From assembly GCA_032622095.1 (NCBI GenBank), contig CP136062.1, positions 138,898,351 through 138,962,350 of the forward strand: a DNA stretch of 64,000 bases. Reading direction: 5' to 3'. The translations under genes were made by a program, and so were the position numbers. Source of the stretch: Siphonodentalium dalli (lineage: Eukaryota; Mollusca; Scaphopoda; Gadilida; Siphonodentaliidae). How positions within the stretch are numbered: position 1 is the stretch's first letter; each line of letters begins with the position of its first letter. Positions 54,069-64,000 of this stretch are shown here, piece by piece. The notes beneath the pieces are model-generated. The model did not search any database, had not been told where the DNA came from, and saw only the letters and a program-made list of their open reading frames with translations.

Positions 54069-54475
54069 CGTCATTTAACCCTTTACCCAACAAACCGGCC
54101 AAAACCGGCCGAATAAAGCTTCAACAGCCTAAAATATCTTCGGTCTGTCTCAATAGAACCATACAAATATGGATATCATTGGAACCGGCTCCTTGACCAC
54201 ATTGTGATAGTTACAGTTATGCCCTGTGCCAATGCATTCTCTTATATATGCGAGTCGACCATAGGTCGCCTCGCATATATAAGAGAATGCATTGGCCTCT
54301 AAAAAAAAATCTTTTTTACCATTTTTTCTTACATTCTTTAACAATTTTATAATTTTTAATGTGCTAAGCCAATGCATTCTCTTATATATGCGAGGCGACC
54401 TATGGTCGACTCGCATATATAAGAGAATGCATTGGCACAGGGCCCTTCTGTTGGGTAAAGGGTTACGACATTTCA
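54069..54475. mobile_element. Element with nested palindromes, copy 1
   Basis: Outer inverted ends AACCCTTTACCCAACA (about 54077) and TGTTGGGTAAAGGGTT (about 54450). Inside are two 69-bp palindromes (54228-54296 and 54368-54436), each GCCAATGCATTCTCTTATAT...CGAGTCGACC and its complement, in opposite order so that the whole is also inverted. Confidence 0.85.
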
Positions 54476-54608
54476 GCGCTTCACAGAAGACGCTGCAACA
54501 CCTGAATTATCTATGTTAAATTATTAGTATGCACTCGGACAGTAACCTTCATACATAGTCATGGCTTTTGTCCTTAGATTGTTCCAATGGAAAGGTAAAA
54601 CCCCACTA

Positions 54609-55113
54609 CCACCCTGGTCAAGTGGTTCTGCTAATGTGCTATGATGCTGGTTGGTCCTTCATAGTTGTCATGATGATGTTAGGGGAAACTGATGCTGTTA
54701 AAATATAGGTATTGTTATGTATTCTAATGTTCTCATTTTCGCGGTGTTTTGACAATATGAACATATCCAGGAAAACCCATTATGTGTATGAAACATTCAA
54801 AAACTTATATATTGCGAAATATTTTAATACTTGTTGTTCTAGTTGTTGCAAATTGATTACAGTCAAGATTGCTTTGACTTCGTTTTTTTGGAAACATCGG
54901 CCCAGCCATTATTCATTTTACGCCAAAATATATATGTTCTTAAGTGTTTCTTACATACACTGGCTTTTTCTCAAATCGCTCGGGTTAGCCAAACACCGCG
55001 AAAATGACAACTTTAGAAAAATAGCGGTACTCTTTTGCCTTACCAGCATCACAGCAATTCGGCAGGACCAACAGCATCATAACAAATTTGCAGGACCACT
55101 TGACCAGGGGTGG
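54609..55113. mobile_element. Fold-back element abutting the TGase gene 2 3' UTR
   Basis: CCACCCTGGTCAAGTGGTTC...GCTGGTTGGTCCT at the left mirrors AGGACCAACAGC...GGACCACTTGACCAGGGGTG at the right; TTTTCGCGGTGTTTTGA mirrors CAAACACCGCGAAAATGA further in. Begins about 87 bp after the TGase stop codon (minus strand). Confidence 0.7.
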
Positions 55114-55199
55114 CCGCGGTGAAATGACAAATCCATTCGTCATTATACTTTATAATTCTACAAGCGGCAGGGTAAGCGATGGTGCTGGACATTCATCCA

Positions 55200-55365
55200 T
55201 TATTTTGTGACCTGGCTAGTCTCTGCGTCAGTGACATGGAAACTCACTACGCCAGTGATTCCCATCAGTTCTTTGGAAGAGAAATTCATGATGAGATTAC
55301 GTTTTCCACTCTTCGATGGCGTCATGTCAAAGTTGGCCACGAAACTTCCGTGTGGAGCGACATTT
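55200..55365 (-). CDS. TGM-like: TGase gene 2, terminal exon with stop
   Basis: Acceptor ttatttcag. One leading base completes the split Pro codon. It encodes GSFVANFDMTPSKSGKRNLI, then SKELMGITGVVSFHV and a polar tail ending TSQVTK-stop (TAA at 55200-55202). The length and the ending on a VxGxxxFxV strand match TGase C-termini. The 3' UTR runs into a fold-back element starting about 87 bp beyond the stop. Confidence 0.9.
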
Positions 55366-56457
55366 CTGAAATAATAAATAACACAATCAAATGGGTGATG
55401 GTATAATAATGTGGCCGCAACCTAGATCATACAATTAATATCTACTTTCTCTACGACCGTAGAGATCATATTCCACCAGTGCAAAACATGGGAACTTTTT
55501 GATGTTCTGACAGGGAACTTTATAGCATTGGAGAAACAGGGCATGGAATATATCTCTTTGTTAATATGTGATCCTCAATAATCTAATTCATATTAGGGGT
55601 GGACCCAGATCGAGATGGCATGTTTTGTGCGATTTTGTGAGCCGATATCGCAATATACATTGAATTAACCCGGGGCAAATTCCATAATTGTAAGCGATGC
55701 AAAAAAAAATTCGCTCACAAAGTCACTTAAATCGTGCAATTTCTGGTTGGGACATTCACCTACAGTGAAGTACTTTCTTAAGGAACATGTCATATCTAAT
55801 AAATATATTACCGGCACTAATGTTCAATGTTATACACTTCCCTGTCACAACAAGTTCCCAGGTTTTGTACTTTGTGGAATATGTGACCCGCCATATCAAA
55901 ACCAGTCGTAAGTCGGGATTTTTTTTACCCTGTGCCAATGCATTCTCTTATATATGCGAGTCGACCATAGGTCGCCTCGCATATATAAGAGAATGCATTG
56001 GCCTAACAATTTTTTACAATTTTAATAATTTTTTCTTGTATTCTTTAACAATTTTATAATTTCACCCATACAGAGCCCCAGACAAATATGAGCAGACGAC
56101 ACTCTTCTATATGCTTCTATATATGTGTGGGGCTCCCTGCAGGGTAATGGATGTTTTTTTTTATTTTATGTCCAAAAAATTGTAAGAAACATTTATTTTA
56201 AAAAAATGATAAAAAATTGCTAGGCCAATGCATTCTCTTATATATGCGAGGCGACCTATGGTCGACTCGCATATATAAGAGAATGCATTGGCACAGGGTA
56301 AAATAAATCCCGACTTACGACTGGTTTTGATATGGCGGGTCACATATGATCTCTACGGGCGTAGATAAAGCAGAGATTCATGGCATGATCTACTCGCAAC
56401 CAAACCAGAACATGCATCAAATGTATTTTAAAATCTATCTATATCTATATTTGCGAA

Positions 56458-56488
<31 letters not shown>

Positions 56489-59400
56489 GTTCTATAGAAA
56501 TTCACAGGGGACCATCTAGATGATGCCAAAGGGGTCTACTAGGAGTAGCTTTTTACGAGAAAGATAATGGTCGGGGTTAGAATTTTCTAAAGTGACGCCG
56601 TTGTTGTCAGGGGCAGAAAAGGGGGAGGGGCAGAAAAAAAAATTGTCGCCGATTGCCACCAAACTTATATATAATCATCCCCATAATATGAGGAATCTAA
56701 TGGCGTGGTTTAAATATGGCAAAAGTCGCGCCGTTCGCGTCAGGGGTGCCCGGAAGGGGGGGGGGGGGCAAATATTGTTTTCTGTCGCCGATTGCCACGA
56801 AACTTACATATAATCATCACCATGATATGAAGAATCCAACGGTGTGGTTTAAATATGTCAAAAGTGGCGTCGTTTGAGTCAGGGATGAACGGAAGGGGAG
56901 AGGGGCACCAAAATTGATAAAACTAATTTTAGCGCCGATTTCCACCAACTTGATATATATTCTTCTTCATGATACAAGGAATCTAATTGTGCGATTTAAC
57001 AACGCCAAATTGTTGTTTTTGGATGAGAGATTGGGAGGGGGTGGGCACTAAATTTGATAATAAGTCGCTGATTGCCACCACACTTATACAAAATCATCCC
57101 CATGGTATGAGGAGTTTAATGGTGTGGCTTTATCTGTCAAATGTGGCCTCATTCGAGTCAGGGTTGCATTGAAAGGGACAGGGGGACAAAAATTTATGAA
57201 CAATTTTTTTAGCGCCAATTTCCACCAAATTGATACACGTTCTTATCCATGATACGAGGAATCTAATCGTGTTTTTAAGACGCCATAGTGGTGCTGTTTG
57301 GGTGAGAGATGGAGAGGGGAGGGATTGGCACCAAATTTGATAAAAAAAAATTTTAGTCGCCGATTATCACCAAACTTATAAACAATATTATCATCTCCAT
57401 GATATCAGGAGTGTAATCGTGTGGTTTAAGGATGTCAAGTGGGGCCATTCGAGTCAGTGGTGTATAGAGATGAGAGGGACACAAACAAATATATCTATAT
57501 GTTTAGTGCCGATTTCCACTAGATTGATACATATTCTTCTCCGTGATACGAGGAATCTTATCGTGTGGTTTAGATACACCAAATTGGTGCCCTATGGTGA
57601 GAGATATGGGGACCTTAAATTTGATACGAATTTGTATACTCGCCAATTTTCACCAATTTCATATATATGCATCTCTAATCTCTAATGAGTCTTAGTGTGT
57701 GCAGCTTGAGTCCGAAATAGGGACGGGAGGGTCACCAAAACTGATACAAAATATTTTTAGTACCAATTACCATCAAATTCAGACTCGTTCTTCTCAAATG
57801 ATACAAGAAATAAAATCGTGCTGTCTGTCTGTCTTTTTGTCTGTCTGTGTGCGTTCTATATATAACTTCACGCGGTACAATCGAGATGGCACCAAGGCGT
57901 TCTAAGAGGGGTAACTTTTTACAAGGAAGATAATGGTGCGGGTTAAAATTTTCTAAAATGACGCTGTTTGTGGGAGCGGAAATTTAAAAACTATGGTGAA
58001 ATAGTTTTGTCGCTGATTTCCACCAAACGAATACATAATCACCTTCGCAATATAGCGTTGTTCGAGTCAGCGTTGCATCAACAATTGATTTAATAAACCA
58101 AATTCCACCAAATTCATACACGTTTTTCTCTAATGACATACCATGAATTAAATCACATTTGGTGTCGTTTGCGTCACGGATGGCGAGCGGATATGCACTA
58201 TCATTGATAAGATTGCTATTCGCCGATATCCACATATAAGTTATATACAGTCACCAGGCCATCTCCATATCATTTTAAGTAGTTGAGCGTTCACATTTCA
58301 CAATCCCGACATATGGTGACCCACATAAGTCACTTGAACAATTATATCTTCTTAACAGTCATATTTATATGGGAATGTCAATCAATGCATTCACACAATG
58401 AGCTAGCAAAAAGAGATAACCAGAAGAAGCATTAAACGTATATTTATCATTCTATTGAAGAGATACATATATTCGCGCAAACTGAGAGACCTAGAACCGT
58501 CAGAGGATTGCATATATATAATAACAAAATTTAGTCTGTTCCATTCAATACAGTTTCCACAAAAAGTTACAATTTGTCAAAGAGATATGATAAGCCTGTT
58601 CAAAAATAGTGGTCACAGTGTGCAGTCAAATATAGTTTCTTCTGATATACAAGAAAATACAGTTAGTAGCACAACACTTTTCAGGATCCTACCAATACTG
58701 ACATCTGACAAGGGTTTTAGAACAGACTCATCGACTGGCATAAACAACTCAAAATCTCGCTCTGTGCCTGGCACATGTAGCTGATATATTGCGCAGCAAC
58801 ATTTCGTTTAAACTAAGAATATTTAGCCAATATATAGCAATGAACAGAGGAGCACCTGGAAATTTCTTTGAAACATCTGTATCTTCATGGAGATATGATA
58901 GCCAGGTGTCCTCGAGATCTTAGTCCAACCCACTAGATTGATTGATACATCTCAATATGTAAAACCCAATTATCATCTTTTATCGAACTAATGTGTTTAT
59001 GATGTTCATGTATCATATTATAACGTCTAATGTATACGCAGTTGTAAATAAATAAATAAATACTTCATTATTGGTGGAACGGATTAATCACGATAAACAG
59101 AATGACAATTGACAAGGTGAGCCACTACTTATATTCCATGACTGTAATACTCATGTGTTGTGATGCTATTTGAATATACCATTTATGAGAAAACGTATAA
59201 CACTTTAAGCAAGAGCATTCTCTATTCCCAACAAATATCCACAACATACATTAACCTGGGCAACGCCGGGTAACCCTGCTAGTATTTCTATAAAAGATTA
59301 GGATATGTCTGTCTGTTTTGGACCGATTTCAATCAAATTTGGTGTGGTGTCTCGGTGTACACCCGCGAATGTCATAATGACGTCAGTTTTCTATATTTAG

Positions 59401-60996
59401 ATTTGTTTTTAAAATGGTTATTGTTAAATTGAGCAAAGAGGTCAATCTAAAGAATAAATTAAAATTTTATATTTAACCAAAAAAAAAAGAAGAAGATATA
59501 AAAGGCCTACGCCGCTGAATAAAGGCTCACAATGTCAAATATATTTATATTGCATTATGCTCTGACCCCAAACACATACATGGATATCGAGAAGTTGATA
59601 CTATGTGCAAAAATAGATAGCAGTGTGTAAAGAAGACCAACACTTTATATACAAAATAGGTCATATTTCCGATTATTTGTGAAAAATCTCAACTGAACTT
59701 TTCTTATATGTACGTTTCTAATTTTCATGTTCTGTCCACGTTTGGGGACACATTTCTGAACATGTCGTTTCATTGTTAACGGCTGCCACTATTTGCCCCT
59801 ACTAGGGGGGTGAATAGGAATAGCTATTGACTTAGGCCTGATAATTTTACTGTAATGTATTTAGGGATACATCAGCTGGATACATGGGCAAATTACTATG
59901 ATTAAGGAGGCGCCCCATCAAGCCTTGAAATAGAGTGTCTGTCATTTGCAGAATGAGGTCCCCAGAGGGTGAATTTAGTGATGCTAGCCCGCATAGCGGG
60001 CTAGCATCACCAAATTCACCCTCTGAGAACCTCATTCTGCTGAGGTGTAAGCAGAATGAGGCCCCCAGAGGGTGAATTTGGTGATGCTAGCCCGCTATGC
60101 GGGGTAGCATCACTAAATTCACCCTCTGGGGACCTCATTCTGCAAATGACAGACACCCTATTTCAAGGCTTGCGCCCCATTCGTGAATTTTCCGGGGCAA
60201 ACAATCAATTTAAAGCGGAAAATTATAATAGTCTATAGTGCTACAACAACAAAGGTCCACCGTCGCAATATGAGAGATACCTTCTAATTGTGTAATAAAG
60301 TGGTTTTAAAAAATAGAGACAAATGCTTTCCTCCAAAAAAATAGTTATGCAAATTGCTACCAAAAACTAAAATATGCAATAGAAAATGTTTGATTTATTT
60401 TCTCGCAGAGAGTAATGATTTCCGCGTGTAAACTAAGCTTGATAATACATTGTGTTTTTTTTGCAAATATTACCTATCGACCCACATCCAAAAAGTTGTT
60501 TTATTGTCTTGAATCTTCATTTTTACATAATTAGAACACAGTTCTCACATTGTGAGGGTAAACATGTGTTGTTATAGTACTATAGCATACATTGGTTACA
60601 AAGGATCATTATTTTTCTTCAAATTAAATAGCTTGAAGATGAGAATTTTTTGAAAATTCACGAACTTAAAGAAATCAAGTTAAATAGCATTCAAGTTAGC
60701 TAAAAAATGGAACTCCAGAACATTGATATATGGTCATGTTGACTTGTCTCTCTGACTCTAACTTATTATCCTATACCTCTGAATAAATACATACAGGGAA
60801 GAGAACACAATCTTTGGGTATGCATGTTGTTAAAACTGTAATACAATTAGAATACTTACGGCTGTCGCAGTGGTATTGCCTTCTGAATACCAGATCCCTC
60901 AATGACAAGTTCGCAGTTTGTCAGAGTGGTTGGCAAAGGGTTGGTGAACGATATTCCCGCCAAGAAATTCCTGTTGACCGCTATGGCATTCGGTAC
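55200..60996 (-). CDS. TGM-like: Transglutaminase gene 2, C-terminal end (two last exons)
   Basis: Two exons encode the second C-terminal beta-barrel of a second TGase. The first (60860-60996) contains ISFTNPLPTTLTNCELVIEG; the second (55200-55365) contains FDMTPSKSGKRNLIMNFSSKEL and ends in TAA. The join CC/A restores a Pro codon and keeps the frame. Because this C-terminus lies upstream (to the right) of the N-terminal exon of gene 1 on the same strand, it must belong to a different, head-to-tail paralogue whose 5' part lies beyond 64 kb. The 5.5-kb last intron is packed with mobile DNA. No frame fault is seen in the part present. Confidence 0.9.
55882..56344. mobile_element. 463-bp inverted-repeat element with nested palindromes, TA duplication
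   Basis: Ends TGTGACCCGCCATATCAAAA / TTTTGATATGGCGGGTCACA with TA on both sides. Inside are the same two 69-bp palindromes as in 54069-54475 (55934-56002 and 56224-56292). In the last intron of TGase gene 2. Confidence 0.88.
56640..58060 (+). repeat. Diverged ~140-bp tandem repeat, about ten copies
   Basis: The core CGCCGATT(G/T)CCACCAAAC, with ATGA-GAGGAATCTAAT about 35 bp later and a G-rich stretch, recurs at about 56645, 56783, 56932, 57065, 57210, 57356, 57508, 57640, 57765 and 58011 (spacing 130-150 bp, larger at the last). Confidence 0.75.
58820..59075 (+). repeat. Possible retroelement 3' end with (AAAT)n tail
   Basis: AT-rich sequence ending GTTGTAAATAAATAAATAAATACTT looks like a 3' UTR and tail. 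No coding match. Weak call. Confidence 0.25.
59287..59530 (+). mobile_element. Head of another Helitron-like copy
   Basis: TCTATAAAAGATTAGGATAT, then (GTCT)n and GGACCGATTTCAATCAAATT match the head of the 3927-4289 element. A later part (TTGTTAAATTGAGCAAAGAG, then GCTGAATAAAGGCTC) is shared with 9641-9905. It directly follows the CTAG end at 59282. Its 3' end is not clear. Confidence 0.45.
59919..60171. mobile_element. 253-bp double-hairpin element with 9-bp target duplication
   Basis: Starts CAAGCCTTGAAATAG and ends with the complement TATTTCAAGGCTTG. Each arm contains its own hairpin (GATGCTAGCCCGC against GCGGGCTAGCATC). Flanked by the direct repeat GCGCCCCAT (59910-59918, 60172-60180). 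Confidence 0.9.
60240..60850. other. Intron of TGase gene 2, nothing recognised
   Basis: AT-rich sequence between the double-hairpin element and the penultimate TGase exon. Confidence 0.6.
60860..60996 (-). CDS. TGM-like: TGase gene 2, penultimate exon
   Basis: Acceptor ttctag, donor gtaagt. Phase 0 in, phase 2 out. It reads VPNAIAVNRNFLAGISFTNP, then LTNCELVIEGSGIQ. The TNPLP..L..C...EG..L pattern is the family signature of the second barrel. Confidence 0.9.
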
Positions 60997-61210
60997 CTAG
61001 AACGCAAAAAAGGGCAGGCTTAAATTGAAATCCCGTGCGTCAATTCCTGTCAAATTATAACATTCCTCATGGTGTGGAAGTCGATCGTGGCCAATTATAA
61101 AACAACTATTGTTCGTCGATAAACCCCATATAACACCTAGTGTGAGTTGTTGTGCTGGGAAGCCATCTTAATGTTCATCATCATCTTGTTTTTTGTCTAA
61201 CATATATATC

Positions 61211-61306
61211 GTGCGAATTTCCTCCACCATTAAAACTGGCAATGTCGTGATATGGCCTTAGTGGCTAAAGCGACATAAAACCCCAATCAATCAATCAATC
61301 AATCAA
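61211..61306 (+). mobile_element. Short SINE/LINE tail insertion with (AATC)n and 15-bp duplication
   Basis: 96 bp ending GCGACATAAAACCCCAATC then (AATC)n. Both sides carry TCTAACATATATATC (61196-61210 and 61307-61321), as left by target-primed insertion. The GCTAAAGCGACATAAAACCCC tail is familiar from mollusc short elements. Confidence 0.85.
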
Positions 61307-61769
61307 TCTAACATATATATCAGACATTTTAGACAAATTACATAATTATACACAATGCATATTCATATATACAGCAACGGTTGCATAATCACGCACAATA
61401 CATGTTATTAATTTCCGAATTCAGTTAAGATCAGTCTACGATGTATTCAGTTTTAGAATTTAATTCAATTCATTTAATTTCATATTGTATCTATAGTATA
61501 TGAGGTTATAATTAAGAACATAATTTGATGGGTTGGTGAAGCCGTCAGGGGTATAGATCGACGCTGTGCGAGCATGACCAATTCAAACCCGAGTAAATAT
61601 GACTTGGGTATGGCAAGTTTCGTGTTTCATACACAACTGACGAAATCGCTGTGTTTTGTTACTGGATAATAGCTGGCACAGATAAGTATAGTATATTATG
61701 CCTGACGGACGAAGGTAGACGTATTTACAATCTAAACCTCCCTTATGTTATCCTCATGCATTGATACGA

Positions 61770-62290
61770 GACTACGCCCACACCCACTACCCCGAACACA
61801 CCCACATGCACTAACGATACCACACCCACATCCACTACCCCGACCACACCTACATCCACTACCGAGACTACACCCACATCCACTACCGAGACCACAACAC
61901 CCACATCCACTACCGATACCACAACCACATCCCCAACAGAGACCACACCCACATCCACTACCGAGACAACACCCACTACCGAGACGACACCCACATCCAC
62001 TACCAAGACCACATCCACAACCGAGACCACATCCACTACCGAGACGACACACACATCCACTACTGAGACCACACAAACATCCACTACCGATACCACACCC
62101 TCATCCATTACGGAGACCACACCCACATCCACTACCGAGACCACATCCACTACCGAGATCACACCCAAATCTACTACCGAGACCACACCCACATCCACTA
62201 CCGAGACCACACCCACATCCACTATACCGAGACAACACCCGCATCTACGACCGAGACCACATCCACTACCGAGACGACACACACATCCAC
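61770..62290 (+). repeat. 24-bp minisatellite, Thr/Ser/Pro-coding-like, part 1
   Basis: Unit ACATCCACTACCGAGACCAC + ACCC, about 21 copies. In one plus frame it reads TSTTETTP repeatedly with no stop until a 2-base slip near 62225. Both strands and several frames are open because of the period, so an open frame is not evidence of a gene. No start or splice context supports a mucin-like exon. Confidence 0.8.
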
Positions 62291-63522
62291 GGGTAGGGTT
62301 CTCTATTCCGAAGGTTCATTATTCCGAAGGTTCGCTATTCCGAAGGTTCGCTATTCCGAAGGTTCGCTATTCCGACGTTTTCTATTCTGGGCGTATACTT
62401 AACCAGAAATGTATGGAAATTTGAAAACACGATGACTGCGTGACTGAAATAAACTACATGTAAGAGATACAGTCTGTCCGAACTGGCAATCTGTACTTGA
62501 AAGAAACATCAACATTAAAGGCCCAGGCCTTTCGAACCCCCAAATCACATATCTATAATATAAGTCATATTACACACCATTTGAAATAGGAAGCTCTCAT
62601 TGTATTATCAACTTATCTGGTGTAATAAACTGTAAACATGTTGTTTTTTTGTGAGTTACCGACGTGTTTTTGTGCTTAAGTTTCATCTGTTTTTTTTGCT
62701 CAAAGTGTATTATTTTCAATGGAGGGGAATAACTATATTTTAAAGATAGAGTTATTCCCCTTTCATTGAAAATACATTTTTAGTTTGAATTCTGTTGCGT
62801 TCTGGGATCCATGACGGGGGAATCTTGGGAATGATTTCAGCTGTTTTCTATTTCTCATTGGGCATCTTCCGAGACACAGACGTTTCAAATGGTGATGAAT
62901 TACAGTATTTTAATCATATGGTATGGCATTTATTGTTATTAAAACCGTATATCAAGGCACTATAAATAATAGTTGAATCGGAAATTAAGTGAGCATTAAA
63001 GTCAATACAAAGTCACAATTGCAGTTACGTTCATCTCATATCCGTCTATTAGCGATATTCTGTTATGCAGTATGTTATGGCGCTCCAGTAGTCATTGAGC
63101 GTTATAGCGCCACTGTTATAATCCGCCTTTAGCTGGCATCTTATTATTGAGATATAACGCCATACGCAATGACATTAAATCGTATGGAAACATAGCAATT
63201 GTGTGGTCTGCTTGATGTGAATATGTATTGAGGAATAACGTGATACGTAATGACATTAAACCCCAAGGAAACCCGCGAAAACAAACAAAATCACATTTAA
63301 TGTTTTATTGTTTTATGTTATTTCTTTCATAAAAGGAGTTTTCGTGATAAAGAACCCTCTCAATACTTCAGAATATAGAATTAACCTATAAAATAACAAA
63401 AACCTTCGGAATAGCGAACCTTCGGAATAGTGAACCTTCGGAATAGCGAACCTTCGGAATAGTGAACCTTCGGAATAGTGAACCTTCGGAATAGCGAACC
63501 CTCGGAATAGAGACATGTTCCC
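62291..63522. mobile_element. 1.2-kb element with tandem-16-mer inverted ends, inserted in the minisatellite
   Basis: The left end has about four copies of TTCGCTATTCCGAAGG, the right end about seven copies of its complement CCTTCGGAATAGCGAA. Outer ends GGG...TCTCTATTCCGA are mirrored. A hairpin lies at about 62708-62780. CACATCCAC flanks both sides but is also the array unit. No ORF. Confidence 0.85.
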
Positions 63523-63815
63523 CACATCCACTACTGAGACGACACGAACATCCACTACCGAGACCACACCCACATCCATTACCGAGACCACACCCACATC
63601 CACTACCGAGACCACATCCTCTACCGAAATAACACCCACATCTACTATCGAGACCACATCCACTACCGATACCACACCCACATCCACTACCGAGACAACA
63701 CCCGCATCTACTATCGAGACCACATCCACTAACGAAATAACACCCACATCTACTACCGAGACCACACCCGCATCTACTACCGAGACCACACCCGCATCTA
63801 CTACCGCGACCACAC
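63523..63815 (+). repeat. 24-bp minisatellite, part 2
   Basis: Same unit as 61770-62290, separated from it only by the inserted element. The plus frame reads TSTTETTP/TPAS. Confidence 0.85.
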
Positions 63816-63930
63816 CAACAATAAATACAGATTTAAACCTCCTTAATATTCAGTTCAAGTATGAATGGTGGTATCCACATTAATACAAACTTATATACCA
63901 CCCCAAGCCTGAGTTTATGCTGGCGGATAT

Positions 63931-64000
63931 TTGCAGAATGAGGTTCACAGAGGGTGATTTTAACTACGCTACCCCGCACATCGGGCTATCATCACTAAAG
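63931..64000 (+). mobile_element. Diverged copy of the double-hairpin element, cut by the window end
   Basis: TTTGCAGAATGAGGTTCACAGAGGGTGA and CATCACTAAA match one arm of 59919-60171 with substitutions. Confidence 0.75.

Larger units (their letters stand above)
56434..59282 (+). mobile_element. Large Helitron-like segment with ~140-bp tandem repeats
   Basis: A 5' head A|TCTATCTATATC with (TGTC)n at about 56455-56487 is partly repeated at about 57820. The 3' end is CCTGG-gcaacg-CCGGG (59255-59270), then CTAG at 59279-59282 and T, typical of Helitron termini. The inside is mostly the tandem array at 56640-58060. Two nested copies are equally possible. Located in the last intron of TGase gene 2. 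Confidence 0.5.

Noticed and set aside
54712-55122. 136-codon plus frame
   Set aside because: Lies inside an inverted-repeat element; no homology recognised.
59847-60238. Mirror-image 60-codon frames (EGEFGDASPLCG)
   Set aside because: The same palindrome arm read from both sides.
61540-61620. tRNA- or box-B-like stretch (AATTCAAACCCG)
   Set aside because: The T-arm does not pair and no A box or acceptor stem is found.
61743-62296. 183-codon His/Pro-rich and 179-codon Val/Asp-rich frames
   Set aside because: Frames of a 24-bp minisatellite; even the TSTTETTP frame lacks a start, splice sites or a neighbouring exon.

Overview
This is an animal nuclear genome window, AT-rich and about 95% non-coding. 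It has GT-AG introns, a broken LINE with an endonuclease/reverse transcriptase polyprotein, rolling-circle (Helitron-type) ends, SINE-like (AATC)n tails and many fold-back elements. Together these fit a lophotrochozoan, most likely a bivalve mollusc. The species cannot be named from the sequence alone. No operon, rRNA, convincing tRNA or CRISPR array is present.

The only conserved host genes I can support are two transglutaminases (TGases), both on the minus strand and arranged head to tail. Gene 1 (825-16802) is represented by ten exons that I joined by homology, splice sites and phase. They run from the N-terminal beta-sandwich through the catalytic core (Cys, His and Asp all present) to the start of the region before the C-terminal barrels. 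Its first exon(s) and its barrel exons are not seen. Gene 2 is represented by its last two exons (60860-60996 and 55200-55365), which end in a stop codon. The C-terminus of gene 2 lies upstream of the N-terminus of gene 1, so these are separate, tandemly arranged paralogues. Gene 1 carries an internal net 2-base frame disruption in the active-site-cysteine exon and a one-base phase mismatch at the next-but-one junction. These are either sequence errors or early decay. It also has a 54-bp tandem duplication across one splice acceptor.

Layout: 0-17 kb, TGase gene 1, with introns holding two Helitron-like elements, a GTGTC-motif cluster, an (AG)n tract, MITE-like repeats, a hairpin element made of GCGATATT motifs, and an antisense decayed ORF with a CXC cysteine tail. 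17-38 kb, repeats only: hairpins, a G-tract-bounded element, a 0.95-kb fold-back and a 2.4-kb inverted-repeat element. 38.4-48.9 kb, a decayed LINE (zinc knuckles, SGNH esterase-like domain, endonuclease, RT) split inside ORF2 by a 4.7-kb fold-back element with 1.3-kb arms and a satellite spacer. 49-55 kb, more palindromic elements and a second LINE fragment. 55-61 kb, the 3' end of TGase gene 2, whose last intron holds nested palindromes and a large Helitron-like segment. 61-64 kb, a Thr/Ser-coding-like minisatellite split by an element whose termini are tandem 16-mers.

I did not find a clear new multi-gene system. The unusual feature is the number and variety of fold-back/palindromic elements. 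Several have readable target-site duplications (8, 9, TA), and several are nested in one another, around a tandem TGase pair.
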